This document shows positions 1 to 7,679 of a stretch of 64,000 bases of DNA, piece by piece (the first letter of the stretch is position 1; every line of letters starts with the position of its first letter). Source of the DNA: CAYZJR01 sp964503045 (GTDB lineage: Bacteria > Cyanobacteriota > Vampirovibrionia > Obscuribacterales > Obscuribacteraceae); the NCBI GenBank assembly GCA_964503045.1, contig CAZCZI010000037.1, positions 1 to 64,000 of the forward strand, written 5' to 3'. Under the pieces are notes generated by a model, which was given only the letters and a program-made list of their open reading frames with translations, was not told the DNA's origin and did no database searches. Both the position numbers and the translations under genes were made by a program.

Positions 1-22
1 AAGTGGGTATAGACATATAGTC

Positions 23-1927
23 ATGCTCTTTCCTAGATTGAAATTAGCGCACAAAGGAATCATGCTTGTAGCACTACCACTGGTGCTGCAGGGCGCGTTT
101 TACTTGCACATGAAACAGCAGTTTCTGCAAGTCGAGGAGCAAGCCAAAGCCCAAGACGTATCAAAACGAATCGTCTCCAACGTCAATTACTTGATTCTGC
201 ACATCTCCCTGCTTTTCGATGCGCTGGTGGCGGATAACACTGGGCGCACGCCGCGAACCCAAAAACACATGCAGCAGTTATTGATGGAGACTCCGAAGAC
301 CATAGGGAATGTCGTCGATGCATTGAAAGCAGACGGACACCATGATCTGCAAGCAGAACGCGTGAATCGGCTTGGCACACGCTTCCTCAACGAATTGAGA
401 CGGTTGCAGGAGCGTACATTCGGTGAAGATGAGCTCTCGGTCTTTATGACGTTCGTCAACAGTGCTGCCTTCAGAGAATCAGCCAGCATGCTGGATCACG
501 AGCTGAAAGACATCGGAGCAAAAGAAAACAAATTGGTTTTAGCGGCCACCGAGCAAGAAAAACTGGCAAGACAACAAATGCAGCAGTGGTCTGACATTGC
601 AGTTTTTGGCAATGCAGGGCTTGCGATTGTCTTGACTCTGATTTTCTTTAGAGGAACAGTCAGCCACCTCGGCGTGCTCAAGGAAAACAGTCGCCGTCTG
701 GCGCAGAATCAGCCGCTCTTAAAAGAGATCAACTCGGCTGATGAGGTCGGCGATGTCGACAGAGTGTTTCATGAGATGGCAGACAAGCTCAAAGCTTCTG
801 CTGCGCGAGAGCAGTCGTTTACAACACTGCTGCGCCTGAGTGAATCGAGGCTCAAGTCTGTGATTGCAACCATTCCTGCATCCCTTGTGGTTGTAGATGA
901 AGGGGGCAGCATCGAGTCAGTCAATCCGACCGCAGAGCGCCTTTTCAACTACCAATCGGAAGATCTGCTGACCAAACGGGTTTCCATTCTTCTCCATACA
1001 AAGTCGGCTGACACGACTACTGCCGCTCTGATTGAACGATTGCTTACCGAATCAAGGGAACGGCCTCTGATCATGGAAGGAATCGACTCACAACGAGAAT
1101 ACATTCCTCTGGAAGTCTCGGCATCGAAGTTTGCAACCGCTGACGGTGATCGCATTCTTCTTACAATGGTAGACATAACCGAAAGAATCAAGCTAGAACA
1201 GTTGAAGCGAGACTTCGTGGCAATGGTCAGTCACGACATACGAACCCCCCTGACTTCGATTTCAACGACCATCGATCTCGTGCGTGCAGGTCGATACGGA
1301 GAACTAACCGAACAAGCCCAGAAGACACTCGAGACCGCCGAAACCAACGCCGAAAGACTGCTTCAGATGGTAGAGCGATTGTTGAACATCGAAAAGTTGG
1401 AATCGGGTCTAGTTGAATTCTCTATGAGTTCATTTGCCATTGTTGAAATGTTTAGAGACGCATTGCAGTCGGTCGAACAAACAGCGAAAGAGAAAAACGT
1501 GACGATTGAAATCGAAGAAACCACTGCGTCTGCTTCTGCAGATCGCGACAGCATTACCCAGGTTATGCTCAATCTGCTATCCAACGCTGTGCGACATTCG
1601 CCCCAACAGTCAAAAATACTTGTCAGAGCAGAAGACATAGACAGGAAACACTGGGAGATTCAAGTTATTGACGAGGGAAAAGGGGTTCCTGAACACTTGC
1701 AGTCTCAGATATTTGAACGCTTCAAACAAGCCGACGCAAGACAGGACAAGAAAGAGGGGTTCGGCTTAGGTTTGTCCATCTGCAAATCGATCGTCACCCA
1801 ACACGGTCAACGAATCGGAGTTCGCAGCAGAGCAAGCGACGATGCAAACGGAAATCACGGCAGTGTTTTCTGGTTTACCTTAGCTAAGGCTGAAGCCGAT
1901 AGCCGACCCCGCGAACCGTCTGAATAA
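23..1927 (+). CDS. Membrane sensor histidine kinase (PAS, HisKA, HATPase)
   Basis: 634-residue sensor kinase. A hydrophobic segment near residues 13-28, a long extracytoplasmic helical loop and a second membrane segment near 193-210 precede a HAMP-like linker. A PAS-like domain follows (about 275-390, containing VIATIPASLVVVDEGG), then the dimerisation box FVAMVSHDIRTPLTS with phospho-acceptor His404. The ATP-binding domain has the N-box NLLSNAVRHSP near 517 and the G-box GFGLGLSICKSIV. It probably autophosphorylates and passes phosphate to the OmpR-type regulator encoded convergently at 1884-2561. The ligand is unknown. The overall design matches the kinase at 14158-15615 (short N-tail, one large loop), so the two are paralogous systems. 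The ATG at 23 directly precedes a good membrane segment. Confidence 0.9.
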   Translation: MLFPRLKLAHKGIMLVALPLVLQGAFYLHMKQQFLQVEEQAKAQDVSKRIVSNVNYLILHISLLFDALVADNTGRTPRTQKHMQQLLMETPKTIGNVVDALKADGHHDLQAERVNRLGTRFLNELRRLQERTFGEDELSVFMTFVNSAAFRESASMLDHELKDIGAKENKLVLAATEQEKLARQQMQQWSDIAVFGNAGLAIVLTLIFFRGTVSHLGVLKENSRRLAQNQPLLKEINSADEVGDVDRVFHEMADKLKASAAREQSFTTLLRLSESRLKSVIATIPASLVVVDEGGSIESVNPTAERLFNYQSEDLLTKRVSILLHTKSADTTTAALIERLLTESRERPLIMEGIDSQREYIPLEVSASKFATADGDRILLTMVDITERIKLEQLKRDFVAMVSHDIRTPLTSISTTIDLVRAGRYGELTEQAQKTLETAETNAERLLQMVERLLNIEKLESGLVEFSMSSFAIVEMFRDALQSVEQTAKEKNVTIEIEETTASASADRDSITQVMLNLLSNAVRHSPQQSKILVRAEDIDRKHWEIQVIDEGKGVPEHLQSQIFERFKQADARQDKKEGFGLGLSICKSIVTQHGQRIGVRSRASDDANGNHGSVFWFTLAKAEADSRPREPSE

Positions 1928-2561
1928 GCGGTTGTTTGTTATCGTCTTCACTCTCGACTCTTTGTCGGAGTCTTTGAATAGTGGTTCGCACAGTTTCTAC
2001 CGACGCGTCGGAATCAGTTGGCCAAACCCGGTCAAGAAGGTCATTGGCTGAGAACAAACGATTTGGATTGCGCATGAACAACTCAAGAAGCGTGAACTCT
2101 TTCGGATATAGTTTCAACACTTCATCGCCACGCTTAACTGTGTGTCCAAGGGGATCAAGCGTAATATCGCGCGCTTTCAAAATCTTGTTGGTGACGACAG
2201 GCGGACGTCTAAGAAGCGCACGCACACGAGACGTCAACTCTCTTGTGTGAAACGGTTTGGTCAAGTAGTCATCAGCACCGGCATCCAAACCCGAGACTTT
2301 ATCGTCCACATCAGTGCGACCAGTGAGCATTAGGATAGGGCTGGTGCCGCCTTTTCTCCGATACTCCATGCACACATCAACACCGCTTCCATCAGGAAGG
2401 TTCCAATCAACAACCAACATATCGTAAGTTACTGAATCAAGATAAGCCTTACAATCAGCCACATTCAGTACTCTGTCCACCAAGTGCCGTTCGTCGGTCA
2501 ATACCTGTTCGATAACTGGGCCCAGCGACTCGTCATCTTCGACTATCAGAATCTTCGCCAA
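1884..2561 (-). CDS. OmpR/PhoB-family response regulator
   Basis: 225-residue two-domain regulator. The receiver domain (1-120) has the acidic pair E8-D9-D10, phospho-acceptor Asp52 in MLVVDWNLPDG and Lys102 in DDYLTKPF. The C-terminal winged helix (about 128-223) has the typical ending IQTVRGVGYRLQP. It is the likely partner of the kinase at 23-1927. The two genes are convergent and their 3' ends overlap by 44 bp (1884-1927), so the mRNA ends are mutually antisense. The start is TTG at 2559-2561, with only a weak purine stretch upstream. Its closest relative in the window is the regulator at 16215-16898. Confidence 0.92.
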   Translation of the reverse strand: MAKILIVEDDESLGPVIEQVLTDERHLVDRVLNVADCKAYLDSVTYDMLVVDWNLPDGSGVDVCMEYRRKGGTSPILMLTGRTDVDDKVSGLDAGADDYLTKPFHTRELTSRVRALLRRPPVVTNKILKARDITLDPLGHTVKRGDEVLKLYPKEFTLLELFMRNPNRLFSANDLLDRVWPTDSDASVETVRTTIQRLRQRVESEDDNKQPLIQTVRGVGYRLQP

Positions 2562-2635
2562 GGTCGCTCTCGCTTTTCTTGAAAGGGTTCATGCAATTAT
2601 AGCTCTAGAAAAATTAGCATCAATGGCAGCGCACC

Positions 2636-2664
2636 TTGACTACACCAACTGCATCGAAAATAAC
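2636..2664 (+). promoter_or_regulatory. Candidate sigma-70 promoter for the 2721 gene
   Basis: TTGACT at 2636-2641, a 17-bp spacer, then AATAAC at 2659-2664 (5/6 and 4/6 matches to consensus). It lies 56 bp upstream of the start codon at 2721 in the divergent region between the regulator and the HEVAH protein. Identified by eye only. Confidence 0.35.
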
Positions 2665-2720
2665 CTGCTAAATTAAGAAGACGGCAAAAATTCTGTATCT
2701 AATCGTACTCGAGGCACCCT

Positions 2721-4247
2721 ATGACCGCAGATCACAAATCCAACGAACATAAGTTGGAAAAGAAGACAGAATCCCAAACATCAAACTCTGATAAGGCAGC
2801 CAGAGAAAGTCAGAAAGGTAAGGAATACCTGGTTCAAAAACAGAAATCGCACAACGCATTTCTCAAGGCGGGCGGGAGCAGCGGAATCACCAACGAATTT
2901 GGAAAGCCGGCATTGAAGTTCTCAAAGGAGTTCGTCAAGCCTTCGGAAAAGACTGCCACAACTAAATCCGAGAAAGCAACAACGCACGATGAAAAAATGC
3001 ATGCTGATTCTGCAGACAAATCTGAAAAGGACAAGATAGATAAGCCCAAAGACAACGCAGATCAAAAGAAGGAAGATCCGCAGGGCATAGCAGGGGTAAT
3101 TGATTCTTCCAAACAATACTGGAAGGATTCTGCAGATGCCGGCCGACAAGAAGGTGGCTTGAGTGGTCACACATCGGCTCTAGCCGCCGATCTTATGGGC
3201 AAGGGTACAGACGCTTTCAAGCTGGGAAGTGATTTATACAACACTGCTTTTCCTGACGGAGCAATTGATACCGCACGTCAACACTGGCAGGGTGCGGCGG
3301 CTGACGGAGCCGGTGAGGGTGGAATTTCGGGGGCAGCAAAATGGGCGGGGGCGAACGCTGCGGATGGATTGCTGGCGCTAAGCGGCTTGGGTAATGTTGA
3401 AGATGGTGCCAACAAAGTTATAGAAGGTCTCAATAAGTCAGAACACTCCGATCAACTACAACATGATGTGAAATGGTTAGCTGTGGACACGGGACTCGCA
3501 GCGCTCACATTCCTTCCAGGCACTGCCGGACTGAAGGCACTGGCCAAAGGAGAAAGCGTCTTGCTCACCGCAAAAGCAGGAACCGAAATCGCAGGCATGG
3601 CAGTAACGGAATCTCGTTTAGCAGGCAATGTGGCCACGAGAATGACCGAGGCAATTGCCGAAACCTTACCGAAAACAGGGGAAAAACTGACAAAAACACA
3701 CACAGAAAATTTTGTCGCCAAACTTAAGGAAATTGGCGCGGATTACGGCATTGCCTTAAAAGAAGGCGGCGTAGTCGGTGAAAGCACAGGCACCATTAAC
3801 CTGATCGAATACAGCAGCAAAGCCGGAGGTCCGCATGAAGTGGCCCATGTCGCGCAGCAGCTACAAACTAGAATTACTGCGCTGGAAGGCTATGCGGCTC
3901 AGTTAGGAAAATCTGTAGACGAGCTTACAAAAGTTGATCGCGATGATGCTTTCAAAACCATCGTAAAACCCTTTGAAGATATTGCATACAATCACCACGA
4001 AATGTTTGCAGGAGCCGCGCACTCCTGGGGCAAGACTAGCCCGAAATATGCAGAAATTCTCAAGGCAAATGTGGCAAGCTTCGAGAAAGCCTTGACGAAT
4101 GCAACAGTTCCGGAAGCCAATCTGGGTGTGATCCCTCGAGTTTACGGGGAACTTGCAAATTATCTAGGACGCAGCCAAGCATCGATCGCAAGAAATCTTG
4201 CCCCAACCGCGAATATTTTTTACTATCAGTTGAAAGATCTAATTTGA
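2721..4247 (+). CDS. Large hydrophilic/hydrophobic protein with a HEXXH (HEVAH) zincin motif
   Basis: 508 residues. Residues 1-125 are low-complexity and very rich in Lys, Glu, Asp and Ser. Residues 130-240 contain two Ala/Gly-rich segments with similar cores (DSSKQYWKDSADAGRQEGGLSG and, about 60 residues later, DTARQHWQGAAADGAGEGGISG), an internal duplication. Hydrophobic stretches follow around 250-300. The C-terminal part holds GGPHEVAHVAQQL with His372-Glu373-x-x-His376, the zinc-binding pattern of zincin metallopeptidases. The HEVAHVAQQ string resembles the HELxHVxQQ motif of DUF4157/eCIS-core proteins, which are often toxin-associated. The proposal of a secreted or injected peptidase-like effector is inference. 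No signal peptide is visible. A Shine-Dalgarno-like GAGG lies about 6 bp before the ATG. Confidence 0.6.
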   Translation: MTADHKSNEHKLEKKTESQTSNSDKAARESQKGKEYLVQKQKSHNAFLKAGGSSGITNEFGKPALKFSKEFVKPSEKTATTKSEKATTHDEKMHADSADKSEKDKIDKPKDNADQKKEDPQGIAGVIDSSKQYWKDSADAGRQEGGLSGHTSALAADLMGKGTDAFKLGSDLYNTAFPDGAIDTARQHWQGAAADGAGEGGISGAAKWAGANAADGLLALSGLGNVEDGANKVIEGLNKSEHSDQLQHDVKWLAVDTGLAALTFLPGTAGLKALAKGESVLLTAKAGTEIAGMAVTESRLAGNVATRMTEAIAETLPKTGEKLTKTHTENFVAKLKEIGADYGIALKEGGVVGESTGTINLIEYSSKAGGPHEVAHVAQQLQTRITALEGYAAQLGKSVDELTKVDRDDAFKTIVKPFEDIAYNHHEMFAGAAHSWGKTSPKYAEILKANVASFEKALTNATVPEANLGVIPRVYGELANYLGRSQASIARNLAPTANIFYYQLKDLI

Positions 4248-4265
4248 AGCCACGAAAATTGCTTT

Positions 4266-4284
4266 CCCATATTTTGAATATGGG
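4266..4284. terminator. Hairpin after the HEVAH gene
   Basis: Perfect 8-bp stem CCCATATT / AATATGGG with loop TTG, 19 bp after the stop codon at 4247 and between convergent genes. No long T-run follows, so this is a possible but not classical intrinsic terminator. Confidence 0.35.
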
Positions 4285-4377
4285 TTCTGTTGGGAGAATA
4301 AAAGAAGCGAGCGCCTGACTCTCAAGCGCCCGCGAATTTCTCAGTGGCATCGAATTATGTCACGATCAATGGCATGA

Positions 4378-4848
4378 CTATGCGTACTTCAATCCCGCCT
4401 GATCCATGCCCTTGCCTGTCCAATTGAAAAGAACACGTCCGATGCTTCTGGCGGATTTTTGCGATTGAACAATGTCTATAGTCTGCCTGGCGCGATAGCT
4501 AACGTATGGATTCACGTCTTCCGTAAGCTTCTCCAGTAGCTCAATCGGAGTGTTTACATCGTCAGCCAATCCAAGCCTTACATTTGGATCCTCATCGAAC
4601 GCGAGAGGAAAACATACATAGGCAGGGGTCGAACGATTAGTGCCGACAGCGACGCGAACGTCGGGATTTCTGTCCGTGGCAAGAAGCTCGAGTGTTTCTA
4701 TTGGTGTTTTTGGGTTTTCGGCCACCCTCAATCTGATGAGGTCGATCTCACTGTGAGCCATTGCTTCCAGGATCAATGGAGAAGAGCTCTGGCTGCCAGC
4801 TTTTATATAATTGCTGAGTACGTCTCCGTAGAACTTTGCATTCATCAT
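4378..4848 (-). CDS. Leucine-rich-repeat-variant (LRV) protein
   Basis: 156 residues. The centre carries about three consecutive 24-residue units of the type LRVAENPKTPIETLELLATD, VRVAVGTNRSTPAYVC and VRLGLADDVNTPIELLEKLTED. This is the LRV signature: Val-Arg followed by an Ala helix, Asn-x-x-Thr-Pro, then a Leu helix and Asp-x-Asn-Pro. LRV proteins form an alpha-solenoid and are thought to bind proteins. Some have an iron-sulphur N-terminal domain, but no Cys cluster is present here. It ends convergently with the HEVAH gene, about 130 bp away. Function unknown. Confidence 0.7.
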   Translation of the reverse strand: MMNAKFYGDVLSNYIKAGSQSSSPLILEAMAHSEIDLIRLRVAENPKTPIETLELLATDRNPDVRVAVGTNRSTPAYVCFPLAFDEDPNVRLGLADDVNTPIELLEKLTEDVNPYVSYRARQTIDIVQSQKSARSIGRVLFNWTGKGMDQAGLKYA

Positions 4849-5468
4849 AGGCGGAACCTCCGTCAGTCTATTTAGCTAGATCCGGCTGTATGAGCCGGTT
4901 GAAGGAAAATAGCCATCGAGAGATTCGGTCGAAAAACCGAGGATCTCTGAAAGGCATAATTGTTCAGCTCGGCAGCCCCAGACTCTGAGGCTGCCATTTT
5001 TCGCTGTATCCAGCCTGGCGGGCCGGTGTTATCATGCTTTGGAACTATTCAAAATCACTACTCGTTAAAACTGCGCAAACCCTCCATAGTGCAAGAATCT
5101 GGGCTTTCCAAACGAAGGAATTTGAACCTTCCAATTTATTTTTATAGCAGAAAACTTTTGCGCTCGTCAAGCCTTAATGTTTCCTTTATAATCCCGTCAG
5201 CGCGTGCAGGTCCAGCGTCTCCAGGTTTGAATTCGAGGCAGATTCCGAAAACCTCGACAAAATCTGCGTTTCCAAAATCTTTAAAAAATCGTGCAAACTC
5301 GCAACCAGTGTCATTCTCTTTGAGTAAATTTATTGGTGTAAGTCATTCAAAGTTTCAATCCATTGAATGGCACCAAACGATGGACCCTGGATTCGGTGCG
5401 GGTCAGGTCCAATTAATAGGATGACCTGATTCTGCATTCCGACGTATCTAAAGAAGGAGGCGTAGGAT
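4849..5468. other. Intergenic leader upstream of the Hsp20 operon
   Basis: 620 bp without a convincing gene. A 154-codon reading frame at 4960-5424 (+) is Ser/Pro/Arg-rich with no family features and no ribosome site, and I do not call it. The region holds a TATAAT at 5187-5192 without a good -35 box and the inverted repeat at 5403-5429. The last part probably carries the promoter and leader of the small heat-shock operon. Confidence 0.4.
5403..5429. promoter_or_regulatory. Inverted repeat before the Hsp20 operon
   Basis: Perfect 7-bp arms TCAGGTC and GACCTGA separated by 13 AT-rich bases (5410-5422), ending 39 bp before the first Hsp20 start codon. It could be a repressor operator or the stem of an RNA thermometer. 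No CIRCE element was seen. Role inferred from position only. Confidence 0.3.
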
Positions 5469-5909
5469 ATGTTGTTTCAGAGATTTGCTGACAACGATTT
5501 GTTTGGCTCACTGCACGACATGCAGAGGCTGCAAGACTCGCTCAATCGCACACTGTCGGCCAGCGCGGCAAATAATGCACCAGAATTTCCACCTATAAAT
5601 GTATGGACCAGCGAGAGCGGCGCCATTGTTCGCGCTGAGATACCGGGCATTGCGCCTGAGGATGTAGATATTTCTCTGATGCATGACACTCTGACAATTA
5701 GAGGGTCTCGCCAAGCAGAAGATCTCAGAGGAGCATCGCGCCACAGGCACGAACGTGGTCACGGGCAGTTTACACGCTCGCTTCAACTTCCTTTCGGTGT
5801 CGATGCGGATAAGGTACAAGCGAAATTCTCGAATGGTGTTTTGCAGATCACACTGCCGCGTGCCGAAGCAGAAAAACCAAGAAGAATCACCGTCGTATCC
5901 GAGTCGTAA
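5469..5909 (+). CDS. Small heat-shock protein, Hsp20/alpha-crystallin family (1 of 4)
   Basis: 146 residues, normal for bacterial Hsp20. A short helical N-arm (MLFQRFADNDLFGSLHDMQRLQDSLNR) precedes the alpha-crystallin domain (about 40-140). The domain has the family marks VRAEIPGIAPEDVDISLMHDTLTIRG and FSNGVLQITLPRA, and ends in PRRITVVSES. It is an ATP-independent holdase that binds unfolding proteins. A strong AAGGAGG site lies 7 bp before the ATG. It is the first gene of a four-gene cluster with 19-72 bp gaps and strong ribosome sites throughout. Confidence 0.95.
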   Translation: MLFQRFADNDLFGSLHDMQRLQDSLNRTLSASAANNAPEFPPINVWTSESGAIVRAEIPGIAPEDVDISLMHDTLTIRGSRQAEDLRGASRHRHERGHGQFTRSLQLPFGVDADKVQAKFSNGVLQITLPRAEAEKPRRITVVSES

Positions 5910-5928
5910 TCTAAAAGGAGGTTGTGTT

Positions 5929-6333
5929 ATGCCAAACGATCTTATGGAAATGAACAAGCAAGAAGTTGCGAGCCGTGACAGTGCCGAGCAGACACGCCCG
6001 CATAAGCTCTATACTCCGGCAACCGACATTTACGAAACGCAAGAGCAGCTTGTTTTGCTCGCCGACATGCCTGGTGTGAAGCAGGATGATGTAGACATCA
6101 CATTGGAGCAAAACATCCTCACAATTTACGGGCATGTCGATCAGTCCGAGTTCCCTGGCTACAGCCTGACCTATGCAGAATACGGCATGGGTAGTTACAG
6201 GCGGCGCTTTGCTCTCTCGAATGAAATAGATAGAGAAGGCATTCAGGCCTCGGTTAAAAACGGCGTTCTCAAGCTGATTCTTCCCAAGAGCAAGCATGCC
6301 ATGCCCAGGAAGATCGCTGTACAAGCCGAATAG
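5929..6333 (+). CDS. Small heat-shock protein, Hsp20 family (2 of 4)
   Basis: 134 residues. I chose the ATG at 5929 because AAAAGGAGG lies directly upstream; earlier in-frame ATGs fall inside the preceding gene. The alpha-crystallin domain (about 30-130) shows LVLLADMPGVKQDDVDITLEQ, GSYRRRFALSNEID and VKNGVLKLILPKS. The N-arm is short and hydrophilic. Divergence from its neighbours suggests an old duplication, possibly giving hetero-oligomers with the flanking Hsp20 proteins. Confidence 0.94.
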   Translation: MPNDLMEMNKQEVASRDSAEQTRPHKLYTPATDIYETQEQLVLLADMPGVKQDDVDITLEQNILTIYGHVDQSEFPGYSLTYAEYGMGSYRRRFALSNEIDREGIQASVKNGVLKLILPKSKHAMPRKIAVQAE

Positions 6334-6364
6334 ATTGCAACGCAGTTTATAGGAGGATAGCAAT

Positions 6365-6889
6365 ATGGGTAATCTCATACCTTGGAACTGGGGCAAGAAG
6401 AATCTTCCTATTCGAAAAGAGGACAACAACTCGTCACACAGTGAGTTCAGTCCGTATCTCTCGCTCCAGCACGACATGAATCGCGTATTCGACAATTTTT
6501 TCCGCACGTTTGAAACAGGCATAATGAGCCCGTTTTCAGAGATGTCGGAAGGAATGTTTCAGCCTCGCGTTGAAATAAAGGAAAACGCGAACGATCTGCG
6601 TGTTTCTATCGAGTTGCCAGGCATCGATGACAAGGATCTTGATGTCTCGATTACAGATGATGCTCTGACGATATCGGGTGAGAAACGCGAAGAAAAAGAA
6701 GAGAACACGCGTGGCTACTATCGCATGGAGCGCAGTTATGGTTCGTTCCATAGACGCATTCCATTTCCTTGCGCGATAAACAAAGACAAAGCGGAAGCGA
6801 CATTCAAAAAGGGTGTTCTCAACGTAGTTGTGCCCAAATCTACCGACGCATTGCAACACGTAAAAAAAATACAAATCAAGAATGGTTGA
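6365..6889 (+). CDS. Small heat-shock protein, Hsp20 family (3 of 4)
   Basis: 174 residues, somewhat longer because of an N-arm (1-60) containing LQHDMNRVFDNFFRTFE, typical of class A bacterial Hsp20. The alpha-crystallin domain follows (about 62-170: LRVSIELPGIDDKDLDVSITDDALTI, GSFHRRIPFPCAI, FKKGVLNVVVPKS). It ends in KKIQIKNG. AGGAGG lies 8 bp before the ATG. It is the most canonical of the four. Confidence 0.95.
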   Translation: MGNLIPWNWGKKNLPIRKEDNNSSHSEFSPYLSLQHDMNRVFDNFFRTFETGIMSPFSEMSEGMFQPRVEIKENANDLRVSIELPGIDDKDLDVSITDDALTISGEKREEKEENTRGYYRMERSYGSFHRRIPFPCAINKDKAEATFKKGVLNVVVPKSTDALQHVKKIQIKNG

Positions 6890-6900
6890 TATGTATTGCC

Positions 6901-6923
6901 GGGGCGCCCTAGTCGGGCGCTCC
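6901..6923 (+). terminator. GC-rich intercistronic hairpin in the Hsp20 operon
   Basis: Stem GCGCCC / GGGCGC (6904-6909, 6915-6920), extended outward by three more pairs including a G-U, with loop TAGTC. It lies between Hsp20 genes 3 and 4 with no T-run after it. It may attenuate transcription or protect the 3' end of the upstream message, separating expression of the exported fourth protein. Confidence 0.35.
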
Positions 6924-6961
6924 AGCCACCATCTTCTCTCAAGCTGAAAAGGAGGTTCAGT

Positions 6962-7663
6962 ATGAAATTAGCTTGCAATTCTGAATTGATGCAAAAAGTG
7001 CGACCAAGCAAAATCACTCTGCTTGCGCTGTCGCTCGGTCTGGCATTTGGTTTTGCTAGCGGACAGATGCTTCATTCCCAAGCGGAAACGTCGACTGAAG
7101 CCAAAGCACCGGCCGCAGCTCCGGAGCCGGGTGTTTCAGTGCGAGTGCATTCAGGCAAAACATCTTCGCCGCAAAGGCATCCCGACAACACGGCGATAAA
7201 CAAGTTGCGCTCTTCTGCATCGCTGTTCAGCCTTCCGTCCAGGATGTTCGATCCCTGGTGCAACTTTGATGTACTGTCGTCCGATCTGGATCACAACTGG
7301 GTATTTCCGGTTGGCATGGGCGCATATATCCCGCAGCTGGACACAATTGAGCAGGGAGATGACATCAAAATTACGGCCGAGGTGCCCGGCATCGACGAGA
7401 ACAATCTCGATGTCACTGTCAACGAAGATTCGATCACAATCAAAGGCGACAAGAAAGGTGAGGTCAGCCAATCCAAGAACGATAAGTCCTTTCATGTCAT
7501 CGAGCGCTCATACGGATCTTTCGAACGCACGGTCTCATTGCCATGCAAGGTACAAGGCGAGAAGGCTCAAGCTGTGCTGAATAATGGTGTTCTAACAATC
7601 ACCGTACCGAAAAGCCAGGAGCCTGAGAGCCAGGGCAGAAAGCTGACCATTCGCCGTGAGTAA
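6962..7663 (+). CDS. Hsp20-family protein with N-terminal signal/anchor (4 of 4)
   Basis: 233 residues. The start at 6962 follows AAAGGAGG closely. Residues 1-19 are basic. Residues 19-38 form a hydrophobic segment (ITLLALSLGLAFGFASGQ) resembling a signal peptide or membrane anchor. A Glu/Ala/Pro-rich linker follows (40-75). A full alpha-crystallin domain is at about 120-230 (ITAEVPGIDENNLDVTVNEDSITI, GSFERTVSLPC, LNNGVLTITVPKS). Hsp20 proteins are normally cytosolic, so an exported or inner-membrane-tethered holdase is unusual. It overlaps no neighbour and ends 16 bp before the convergent gene at 7680. Confidence 0.9.
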   Translation: MKLACNSELMQKVRPSKITLLALSLGLAFGFASGQMLHSQAETSTEAKAPAAAPEPGVSVRVHSGKTSSPQRHPDNTAINKLRSSASLFSLPSRMFDPWCNFDVLSSDLDHNWVFPVGMGAYIPQLDTIEQGDDIKITAEVPGIDENNLDVTVNEDSITIKGDKKGEVSQSKNDKSFHVIERSYGSFERTVSLPCKVQGEKAQAVLNNGVLTITVPKSQEPESQGRKLTIRRE

Positions 7664-7679
7664 CGAGCGCAGCATAACG

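Noticed and set aside
4960..5424. 154-codon reading frame before the Hsp20 operon
   Set aside because: Ser/Arg/Pro-rich composition, no ribosome site, no domain, and it covers the likely operon leader.
4849..5468. CIRCE (HrcA) operator before the heat-shock genes
   Set aside because: No TTAGCACTC-N9-GAGTGCTAA or close variant found by eye; only the shorter inverted repeat at 5403 is present.
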